This document shows positions 28,301 through 38,272 of a stretch of DNA of 64,000 nucleotides, in pieces; positions within the stretch are counted from its first letter, which is position 1, and every line of letters begins with the position of its first letter. The notes beneath the pieces were generated by a model that saw only the letters and a program-made list of their open reading frames with translations, had not been told where the DNA came from and ran no database searches. Both the position numbers and the translations under genes were made by a program. The DNA comes from Chondrilla cf. caribensis (lineage: Eukaryota > Porifera > Demospongiae > Chondrillida > Chondrillidae): contig OZ026562.1 of NCBI GenBank assembly GCA_964020155.1, positions 1 through 64,000 on the forward strand. Direction: 5' to 3'.

Positions 28301-28885
28301 CAATCAGAATGCATACGAAATTGTGTTGGAGAGTTTGGTATGGACACTGGGTAGCCCTTGGTGAACAGAAAAGAAATCTCAAATTGCTTAGGTGATCACC
28401 ACAAGGCGTATTACACGCATATATGAATCTACATTCAAAGTATGTACATTGGCAATAGGGGGAAATTTTGGTCCACATCAAAATGCAACTTTTTGCTATC
28501 AGAAGGTAGCTACTAGGTCCAGGAGTGTGTCTGTGCATTTGGATTTGAGCTATGATGCATCACGTGCACACAGGAGAGGCCGTGGTGACAACTCAAAAAA
28601 TTGACATTTTTTGGGCTTGTCACCACGAGGCTTATAACGCACTCAGGACAATCAAAATGCATACGAAATTGTGTTGGTGAGTTTGGTATGGACACTGGGT
28701 AGCCCTTGGTGAACAGAAAAGAAATCTCAAATTGCTTAGGTGATCGCCACAAGGCGTATTACACGCATATATGAATGTACATACAAAGTATATACATTCT
28801 TTTATATGTGGCACTGGGGGGAAATTTTGGTCGACATCAAAATGCATCTTTTTTGTTATCAGAATGACTGTACTAGGTCAAGGAG
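25329..28885. repeat. subtelomeric satellite block 2, ~10 monomers
   Basis: Same monomer family as block 1, starting mid-monomer after the duplicated segment. From about 26550 the monomers are mostly the 360-bp type, with their own variants (CAATTGGATT, GTGACAACTCAAAAAATTG, TGGAGAGTTTGGTATGG, GGTGAACAG). Between about 26770 and 28207 the period is 719 bp: the stretch 26770-27488 recurs almost unchanged at 27489-28207. This is a two-monomer higher-order repeat. Confidence 0.93.
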
Positions 28886-29134
28886 TGTGTCTGTGCATTC
28901 GAATTCCTCAAACTTCCTGAGAAGACGGCCATGCTGGTGTCAGAGGGAAAGGGGGGTCACTGACACCTATGTCACCGGTGGGAAATACAAAATGGCGTGT
29001 GCCGGTCAACGAGATACGTACCTAAATACCTGACCCATCGTAGTATAATGCAGTGTGCTAGATTTGGTATACATAATATACTTATTGTGTTGACATTGTG
29101 ATAATAGATTATTGTAAAACAGGTACTGGCAATA
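28886..29134. other. non-satellite spacer with a copy of the CysK-like first-exon region
   Basis: Bases 28908-28963 (TTCCTGAGAAGACGGCCATG, then CTGGTGTCAGAGGGAAA) match 33745-33795, which is the proposed first exon and upstream region of the CysK-like gene. The rest is AT-rich with nothing recognisable. It leads into the TIR element at 29135. Confidence 0.5.
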
Positions 29135-30073
29135 CAGTAGACTCTCCATCCAAGGGACGGGCTGGGACATCAGTATTTGTCCCTTGGATAGAGGTGTCCT
29201 TAACTCGGAAAGTTTCACCATAACATCACCCCGATTATGGATTTCACATAATTGTAATCAACAACATCACAATAATTAAGGATACAATGTTATATTAAAA
29301 TACTAATATGTTATAACAGGTGAAACTATTAATACTGTGTCACTATACTAATATAACGGTCCGCATTTTAGGAACAACCCATTTCGTTGGAAGTAGTCCG
29401 GAGACTATACTCACGCGCGCGATATTGTGCCAGACATGGCTGCCAAAAGCAGTGCTGTTGGATTTTTTTTTTGTCATCAATTCGCATGTTAGAGGTTACC
29501 ATATTTACAAAGATATTTAGAGTCCTTCTAAAGGCGAAGTTCTGCAACTACAACGAGAACCATCAAATCCAGAGGACAAGTTTGCAGTTATTATTTGTCT
29601 AGACGGACAGGTAGCTAGTTGGCCGGGTTCCTGCGGAGCTCGCTCGAACCTTTTCCCTGTTTCTAGCCCGGGAATGTAACAGTATAACAGCTACCATAAC
29701 TGGTGCTCGGATCAAACGCGGAATAGGTTTGGGTTTGGAGATACCCTGTTTTTACAAACTTAACGGCCCGAAGGTTTATGTGGATCGTGTAAAGGAACTT
29801 TTAGGCAATTCAGACTGATATACTTGTATTTTGTTATAGATATGTCACAATGATATTGATTTGCTATACCATTTGTCCGTTCATAGAGAGACATTTAGTA
29901 CGTATGTTCGTAGTTGGGGAATATCTAACGTTCGTTGGACGGAATACAGAGAGTCCGCTATTGGGAGATTGCTAATGTATAACTAGCATAGGAAGGTTGT
30001 TCCGTGACCGAACGTTGGACGCTGTAAAGCGACTGGTCGTTCCTCGGAGAGTCCGTTAATGGAGAGTTCACTG
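29135..30073. mobile_element. 939-bp TA-flanked DNA element with inverted termini, carrying a HIRAN ORF
   Basis: The left end reads CAGTAGACTCTCCAT and the right end, reverse-complemented, CAGTGAACTCTCCAT (13 of 15 identical). Each is flanked by TA (29133-29134 and 30074-30075), the usual target duplication of Tc1/mariner/pogo-type elements. Subterminal GAGAGTCC/GGACTCTCC repeats are also present. No transposase is encoded. The only coding trace is the HIRAN-like frame at about 29430-29818. It is best read as a non-autonomous element, possibly with captured host or viral-type cargo. The superfamily assignment rests only on the termini and TA flanks. Confidence 0.65.
29430..29818 (+). pseudogene. 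HIRAN-domain protein remnant (frameshifted, one internal stop)
   Basis: Three frames joined by eye give a HIRAN-like domain. NSHVRGYHIYKDI ends at TAG 29518-29520, where I would expect Trp. The same frame then continues SPSKGEVLQLQREPSNPEDK and FAVIICLDGQVA. After a frameshift near 29620 it continues VPAELARTFSLFLAREC, a middle stretch, IGLGLEIPCFYKLNGPK and a final stop at 29816-29818. Upstream, MAAKSSAVGFFF at 29436 falls out of frame in a run of ten T. HIRAN domains bind 3'-OH ends of DNA in HLTF/Rad5-type proteins, and stand-alone HIRAN proteins occur in many genomes. It is broken here and unlikely to be functional. The family call rests on the EPxNPxDxxAV...G pattern. Confidence 0.6.
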
Positions 30074-30075
30074 TA

Positions 30076-30377
30076 GTTCTATTTTGATGTGTGTGTTTGC
30101 AGTGCTACACAGAACTATTAATTTTGCATGTGGAGGTCTGTCTTGTTTCCCACCAGAACAAGTGGTACTCTGAGAGCAGATGTAATACTTGAGTATGATA
30201 ATCACAGTGGATCACATAATGATGCACTCACTGGTTACTACCGGTCATGTCCAGTATCTTGTCATGAATGATCTTCACTACTTCAAAACTGAACACAAAG
30301 CAAGTGAAAATATTCTATCAGTTAATATACCTCAACCCATACCCTACACAAACACACCTCGAAGATGCAATTTGGTA
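30076..30377. other. unique spacer with weak coding-like signal
   Basis: TGTGTTTGCAG (30092-30102) looks like a splice acceptor and is followed by a frame reading LHRTINFACGGLSCFPPEQV up to a stop. A second frame then reads LRADVILEYDNHSGSHNDAL. This may be another decayed exon of the same unknown gene as the fragments at 30392 and 31728. I do not recognise the protein. Confidence 0.25.
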
Positions 30378-31931
30378 ATATCTTCTCTTTGCAGAGGAAT
30401 ACTGCTATGTCCCTTACAGTGTTCGCGCATTCTCCGACGAAGTTTCTATCACAGGAAAGCAATAATACACATACAGTCTGGAATACAGGGAAACTTGACA
30501 TACCCTCGGGTTTTATAGTATGAAACAGAAGACTTTGTAAAGATCCCTTGCCGTAACTTCGAGCTACGTAGCTCCACCATCTTCGAGTATATTCGAATTT
30601 ATGAGGAAATACTGCAACATCATATAATATGCATTCCTACGCGTAACCACTACAGTGAATTTATATTATTTATATTGTGCGAACAAAATGGCCGATTTCA
30701 AAACGCCGACAATTAGGATTTGGGCTAGAATTTAAGCGCAAAGACTTCAACGAGCTTTAAATCTTCACCGAAGGTTCTTCTAAACCTATTAGAGACGATC
30801 AAGTGATTCGAGTGCCTGGGGGTGGCCTATTCTCCGAATTGAACATTGAGGGCAACTTTAAATAGCGCAGATAATAGTAATAAAATAGATAAGTCACGGT
30901 GGCGGGGTGGTCAGGTGACACGACTCTAGGCTCCAGGTCGCGGGTTCGAATCCTCAAAAGGACGGTTTTTTTCTCTGAAAAAAAATAGCTCACTTCCTGG
31001 TGGTCAGTCGCATACTCTCTACAAAGAACCGTAGGGGGGAGCTTTGGGACTCGCGGCTGACCTCCCAGCTAGAATAGTGTCTTCTGCATTCGTGGAATGA
31101 CGCAAGTACACAGTCTCTGTGGAAAGTCCCTGTAAAGCTCTACATATATAGGTGTCTTTGACCCTGAGTGGGTGACTTTTTATTAATTACCAATCCGACA
31201 ATTTCTTCATTTCATTAATGTGATCATTATGATACAGTATTTTGATACTTGAACAAATTATGGACAACATAAGGTTGGAAAGAGTGAGAGCTATTGCTAC
31301 ACCCACGTACTACCGTTTTAACTAATATTTATTATGTAATTATGCGTTTATTTTAATTGTCAATAACAAGTATCTATGGCCTAAATAAGTATACCCAACT
31401 TAACCTAAGTGACAGTTGATTAGAACAGAGGGAATGGGTATTTCCTGTGAAGGTGTAAAAGGGGTGGGTCCTGTATTGATGTTAAGACGTGAAAATCAAG
31501 ATGCTGATTGTCCCACATGTAGTTGAATTTGACGTTTTACAAAGCCAAAAGGTTTCAAAATGAAAGTATGTCAGTCACCTTTATTAGTTTGGAACACTTA
31601 CGTATGTTTGCAAGAATTTCAACTGTGGAATAATATGACTGAATCAACTTTTTGCATTTTATTAATAAGTAGAATGGTAAATTCAAAAGTTCTCAATTCT
31701 TATTACTGTCAGTGCAAAGAACTGTGATATTTCTCTGGAAGTGTTTGGAGAAGACCTGCAGGAAGGCAAGAGCAGAGCATTCACATGTTACATACCAGCT
31801 ACAGGTATGCCTCTATTGACCTTCACACCTCGGTCCTTCAATACTGTCCTACTAAACAGTTTGGAGAAGTACCTCTGGAGAGTTAAAAATATGTTCACAA
31901 CAATGCGACTACTTCAGTGGACACTGCTGAC

Positions 31932-31946
<15 letters not shown>
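30378..31946. repeat. segmental duplication, copy 2 (partner 24198-25328)
   Basis: Second copy of the duplicated segment, longer because it contains the SINE-bearing insertion 30758-31202. It includes the exon-like fragments at 30392-30447 and 31728-31805. Its right edge (CCTGAATCACA) lies inside the last exon of the CysK-like gene on the minus strand. The final codons and stop of that gene are therefore made of repeat sequence. Confidence 0.85.
30758..31202 (+). mobile_element. tRNA-derived SINE-like element, copy 1
   Basis: Present in duplication copy 2 and absent at the matching point of copy 1 (about 24578), so it is a true insertion. The tRNA-like head near 30893-30965 has an A-box-like stretch (GTGGCGGGGTGGTCAGG) and a B-box-like stretch (GGGTTCGAATCC), as in tRNA-derived SINEs. 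The body runs to CCCTGAGTGGGTGAC. The first ~130 bp (30758-30890) have no Pol III features and may be a separate older repeat. It is not a functional tRNA: the acceptor ends do not pair well. Confidence 0.65.
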
Positions 31947-33744
<1,798 letters not shown>

Positions 33745-33768
<24 letters not shown>

Positions 33769-33795
33769 GCTGGTGTCAGAGGGAAAGGGGGTCAC
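33745..33795. repeat. dispersed repeat overlapping the CysK-like first exon
   Basis: CCTGAGAAGACGGCCATGCT and the bases on each side also occur at 28908-28963. The ATG proposed for the CysK-like gene (33766-33768, minus) lies inside the shared part. Either a piece of the gene's 5' end was copied to 28.9 kb, or the first exon derives from a repeat. Confidence 0.6.
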
Positions 33796-33857
33796 CACAC
33801 CGTCATAACATAGACAACACCCTACGACACACCACACCGGCATAACATAGACAACAC

Positions 33858-34068
33858 ACAAAGCTCCCTTGCCGTAGCTACGAACTACGTAGCTCCACCA
33901 TCTTCGAGTATATTCGAACTTAGGAAATACTGCAACATCATATAATATGCATTCCTACGCGTAACTACTACAGTGAATTTATATTATTTATATAGTGCGA
34001 ACAAAATGGCCGATTTCAAAATGCCGACAATTAGGATTTGGGCTAGAATTTGAGCGCAAAGACTTCAA
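33858..34068. repeat. third copy of part of the 24.4/30.5-kb dispersed repeat
   Basis: CTCCCTTGCCGTAGCTACGA through ATATGCATTCCTACGCGTAA to GCGCAAAGACTTCAACGAAC matches 24366-24570 and 30542-30757. A short palindromic core (GTAGCTACGA / CTACGTAGCT) is present in each. A degenerate piece also appears at about 60630-60690, so this is a dispersed family and not only a local duplication. Confidence 0.75.
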
Positions 34069-34505
34069 CGAACTTTAAATCTTCACCGAAGGTTCTTCTA
34101 AACCTATTAGAGACGATCGAGTGATTCGAGTGCCTGGGGGTGACCTATTCTCCGAATTGAACATTGAGGGCAACTTTAAATAGCGCAGATAATAATAATA
34201 AGATAGATAGGTCACGGTGGCGGGGTGGTCAGGTGACACGACTCTAGGCTCCAGGTCGCGGGTTCGAATCCTCAAAAGGACGGTTTTTTTCTCTGAAAAA
34301 AAATAGCTCACTTCCTGGTGGTCAGTTGCAATACTCTCTACAAAGAACCGTAGGGGGGAGCTTTGGGACTCGCGGCTGACCTCCCAGCTAGAATAGTGTC
34401 TTCTGCATTCGTGGAATGACGCAAGTACGCAGTCTCTGTGGAAAGTCCCTGTAAAGCTCTACATATATAGGTGTCTTTGACCCTGAGTGGGTGACCTTTT
34501 CATCA
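34069..34505 (+). mobile_element. tRNA-derived SINE-like element, copy 2
   Basis: Near-identical to 30758-31202, with the same A-box and B-box-like head (about 34210-34275) and the same tail (AGGTGTCTTTGACCCTGAGT). It sits after the same flanking repeat as copy 1, so the pair probably spread together, not as two independent insertions. It lies just upstream (5') of the CysK-like gene. Confidence 0.65.
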
Positions 34506-34888
34506 ATTTTTTGGGGTACCCTGCGCCCGATTTCATGCTGAGAATTTCGGGATATGAAGTGTAAAATGTAATTAATGTACACTATATTGTGAGCAACATA
34601 GGGTTGTAAAGGCAGTGAAAGCTATCCTATCACTATAACAGCATACTACTGCTAGGAATGGACATTATTATGTTCACTTTCTGGTACATTTTGTATCAAA
34701 CTGTGTAACAATAATAGCATATCACACTTTAGAAAACAACATTTTTGTCAAAATGATAATACTTAGTCTATCATTATAATTATAATGATAATAACTAATT
34801 TCATTCTTATTACCATAACACAATTATTATTTCAACAATTCATATGATTACATAGTAATGTCATTAACAAGTAGAGTATCTCGGAATA
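34506..34888. other. AT-rich intergenic spacer, 3' of the GLIS-like gene
   Basis: About 380 bp of AT-rich DNA with no open frame of interest. It probably holds the 3'UTR and polyadenylation region of the GLIS-like gene, which ends at 34889 on the minus strand. Confidence 0.5.
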
Positions 34889-36975
34889 TTAATGTGAAGA
34901 ATATGGAGGTGGTGGATGAAGTGGGTGTGACAGAGGGTGTGATGAGGGAGACTGGGTAAACACTCCAGGTGAGGAATATGGTCCAGGACATTGTGGAGCT
35001 AGAGGCTGTAACACAAATGAGGACTTGGCTTCAAGATCACTTGTGGGTGGATATCGTGACCAGTGGATTCCATCAGGATCAACTGAATGGAAAGAGTTGT
35101 CCGAGAGTGCATAACTTTGAATAACAGGCAATGGCTTTGATCTAGTCGTTTTCTGAAGAGGTTGAACTGTTAAAATGTTGTTCAACTCATCCTCATCATT
35201 TTTAATCTGAAGTGAAGACAAACAAGTAAATATAATATTGGGAAAGAGGTTAACAAAAGGATCTACATACCTTTTTCCTTGGCTGTGTGTGTGTCCTGAC
35301 ATGCTTTCTCAGTGAACTTGGATCAGTATACTTCTTTGTACATCCCGGGTGGGTACAAGCATATGGCTTCTACAGAACGAAAGTAAAATAAAATGTGTCT
35401 ATAAAATATACAAGTGGTGGGGATAACACACATCACTCTAGCTCTACCTGATCATAATGTGTCCTTTGATGCTTTGATCTATCCGAAGAGTTGGAGAAGG
35501 TCTTCGAACATCCTGGAAATTGACATGGATAGGGTCTTTCTCCAGTATGGGAACGCAAATGAATGCGAAGATTTTCCATTCGTGAAAATGCCTTGTCACA
35601 ACCGGGGAACTATAGCAATAGGTACAACATACACATGCTAAATGTATGCGCATTTCATATTGTTGGTATATAGCATACTCACTGTGCAGTGATTGGGCTT
35701 CTCTCCAGAATGTGTACGCATGTGGATAAGAAGTTTGTATCTAGCATTGAAGGGTTTTTGGTTACGAGAGCACTTTTCCCACATGCACACATACTCTTCT
35801 TGGCTTCTCTTTGGCTCGACATGTACCTTCTCTATGTGTCGTACCAAGTCATCTTGATCCTCGAATGCCATTGAACAGTCCTTCCATCGACAACATAACA
35901 GTTGACACTTGGTAACACCTACTTCCATTGGAGTAAAGTCGGAGTTGTTGACCAAGGTGGACCTCCCTACCTCAGGGGTGATCTCCATGAGACCCGGTCC
36001 ATTCAATACCATATTCCCCACAGATGACTGGCTGTTGGACCATGTATCTTGAGATGTGCTGCTGACAGTGTAACTGTATTCACACGTTGGCACAATGGAG
36101 GACGGTGCTTCTGACAGAGTAACTTGATTGGTAATAGTGAGCCGACCCTGGTTGTGCTCAATGGACGTTTTCCTCTGGCGTACTTGGTAATGGATGTATG
36201 TTGGAGTTGAAGATGGACTGGGAAGGTGGCCTATCAAATGGCCAATGGATCCAGGTTGGAAGGGGGAATTACCCCCCACTGCGAACGAATTTGGCGAACC
36301 TCTCATTATATTCAGGTCAGCAAGATCCGAGAAAGGAGATACTGATAGGGCTCGCTTCCTCGACAGAACCTGTTGAGGACTGCTAAGAAGTGGACTGCTG
36401 AGATATGGAGAGTACGACTGGACCGGCGGGTAGAGAGGAAACAGGATAGCATCATCGACGTCAAAACTAGGATGTAACTGTCTGTTGGTCAAAGAATTCT
36501 TCCTGGATCCCTCCGGTGTTTTAAACACCTCATAAGCAGGTGCGTTGTACCTAGAAAAGCCGGGGGAACGCGGAGTGAGACGGACTGAAGAAACATCAGA
36601 AAATGTTGGGGACACTGGATTTAATGAATTTGGTGGTCGTAGCAAATGGTTTCCGTTTGTTCTGCCGCGTGATACATGTTGGTACTGTTGTGGAAAACGG
36701 TGTGGGCTGCTGTGACCGTCGGCGAATGGTCTGATGCAAGGTTCTTGCAGATACTCTTGCTTGACGGTTACAGTGCTTTCGTACTGAGTGGGGATTTCGC
36801 TGACCCCGCGTCCTCCGTACAGCACGCTCCTTTTTTGAGATACGGATGGGAGAAAACGGCCCGAATTCTCCTCTGGAAACGTTGGGCTTGCAATAGAAAA
36901 TGGCGTCCCAGGGTTGACAATAACTCCTGGGGCAATGGACGGATTGCTGTTGTTGCTGCTTCTGTTCTGGCTCAT
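34889..36975 (-). CDS. GLIS-like C2H2 zinc-finger transcription factor, 4 exons, 623 aa
   Basis: Exons (minus): 36975-35683, 35609-35448, 35369-35271, 35206-34889, with GT..AG introns and matching phases. Five tandem C2H2 fingers span roughly residues 362-510: [20 protein letters not shown] (finger 1), the [19 protein letters not shown] region (finger 2), [20 protein letters not shown] (finger 3), [14 protein letters not shown] (finger 4) and [14 protein letters not shown] (finger 5). This arrangement is diagnostic of the GLI/GLIS/ZIC superfamily. The first two fingers and the KLLIHMRxHSGEKPN link look most like GLIS. The long N-terminus is Ser/Pro-rich and low complexity, and the C-terminus is Pro/His-rich. 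It should act in the nucleus as a DNA-binding regulator. Its start codon is 132 bp from the divergent GFER start. Paralogue assignment within GLI/GLIS is uncertain. Confidence 0.9.
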
Positions 36976-37107
36976 CTCGTTGGCTTCGACGCCCCTTACC
37001 TGGATGCCCCATGCAGAGTTTTAATGATATTCATACTCATAGTACACTGTATTCATATTATATACGTCCTTGCATTACCCATGGTGTATAAATTTCGTCG
37101 GTACAAA
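36976..37107. promoter_or_regulatory. 132-bp divergent intergenic region, GLIS-like / GFER
   Basis: The start codons of the minus-strand GLIS-like gene (36975) and the plus-strand GFER gene (37108) are separated by only 132 bp. Both promoters and both 5'UTRs must lie here or overlap the genes. I see no clear TATA box at a standard distance. Shared bidirectional control is an inference from the spacing. Confidence 0.5.
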
Positions 37108-37948
37108 ATGGCGGGGAAGGACACTTGTCGTCTGTGCTCCGATTTCAAGAATTGGTCTCGTAATCAGCAACAGGTTCATTCATTGAATATATCGATAAAC
37201 CACAAAGCATTCAATTTATAGCCTACAGCCTTTCTTAGAGGTCCGTGGATGTCTCGAAAAGAACGGACTGCCCCGTCGATGGTATAGAACTGGGCCGAGC
37301 AACATGGACTTTTTTACACACAGTAGCAGCATACTATCCAACTAGCCCTTCGAGTCTACAACAAAAGGATATGAAAGAGTTTGTGCGTCTTGTATCGAAG
37401 GTATATCCATGTGAAGAATGTGCTCATCATATGCAAGAAAGGTAAAAGTTACCCTACAACGAGGCCACGATCAATGGACTACGAAATTGGTCAGAACTCG
37501 TTTTTCAATGATTAGTGGCGATTGTTGCTTTGGTTAGGGTATAGTGTTCAGTGTCTGAAGCCATGCCCTGTAATAGATGCTCCAGGGTATGCATGACAAG
37601 CACACACAGTCATCCTATGCAGAACACACTTGACAATCCTAATTTCTATCTAGCACTGGAAATTACCTCAAATCTTGCAAGTTATTTAGTATTTGAAGTA
37701 TGTGTATATGATGATGATGATGATGATGGTGTATATGATTAACAGGTCAAGTGTTTTGATCCGCTATGTTTTGTCCTTGTCTCAGACTGAAGCAGGACCC
37801 ACCCGCTACTGCTAGTCAGAAAGAATTCTCACAATGGATGTGTCGATTACACAATGAGGTCAATGAACGATTAGATAAGCCACAATTTGACTGTTCTAAA
37901 GTGGATGAAAGATGGTTGAGAGGCTGGAATGATGGATCCTGTGACTGA
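37108..37948 (+). CDS. GFER: FAD-linked sulfhydryl oxidase ALR/ERV1, 3 exons, 143 aa
   Basis: Exons 37108-37173, 37239-37441, 37786-37948. The enzyme reoxidises MIA40/CHCHD4 in the mitochondrial intermembrane space and passes electrons to cytochrome c or oxygen. Seen: the N-terminal shuttle pair CRLC (7-10) in a [17 protein letters not shown] context that closely resembles animal [19 protein letters not shown] (FAD-binding helix); the catalytic CEEC at 80-83; then [20 protein letters not shown] and WNDGSCD at the C-terminus, the conserved FAD-side segment. The length lies between the short (125 aa) and long (205 aa) human forms, so no separate presequence is evident. Divergent from the GLIS-like gene. 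Confidence 0.95.
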
Positions 37949-38272
37949 GGCCAGAATTAGTTTATACTATTATTGTGAATGTCATTATTAACAGCATTTC
38001 ATTTATTGGCTACACTAGACCATAATAGACTATAATTAGGAGTCTAAAGTGTACTCACTCATGCAAGAATAGTGTGTTCACAGGGAGCTACCCATGGAGT
38101 TTGCATAGTACAGAGTATAGTTGCCCCGTAGGCTCTATACTGTATGAAGTATTGAGTATAGTTGCCCTCCGTATGTGATGTCAGACAAGCCTTTGTGGCG
38201 TGGGCGAGCAATATTGATGTGGGCGGGGCTCGTCGTCAACTGCAAGTTGTTGACGAGATCGGATTTGACGAG
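37949..38272. other. intergenic region between GFER and the SPATA1-like gene
   Basis: About 320 bp. It holds a small partial direct repeat (GAGTATAGTTGCCC at about 38113 and again near 38154, with CTCTATACTGTATGAAGTAT between) and the promoter region of the downstream gene. No gene or RNA seen. Confidence 0.4.

Noticed and set aside
5000..28900. Dozens of 60-116-codon frames on both strands, which look like a multigene family
   Set aside because: They recur once per satellite monomer, overlap one another on opposite strands, and change with monomer type. They are shadows of the tandem repeat.
30893..30965. Functional tRNA gene
   Set aside because: A- and B-box-like motifs are present, but the acceptor stem does not pair and the same segment continues into a shared ~200-bp body in both copies, so a tRNA-derived SINE fits better.
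36676..37221. 181-codon plus-strand frame overlapping the GLIS-like first exon
   Set aside because: Antisense shadow of the coding exon; it runs through the divergent promoter and the GFER first exon in another frame, with no recognisable domain.
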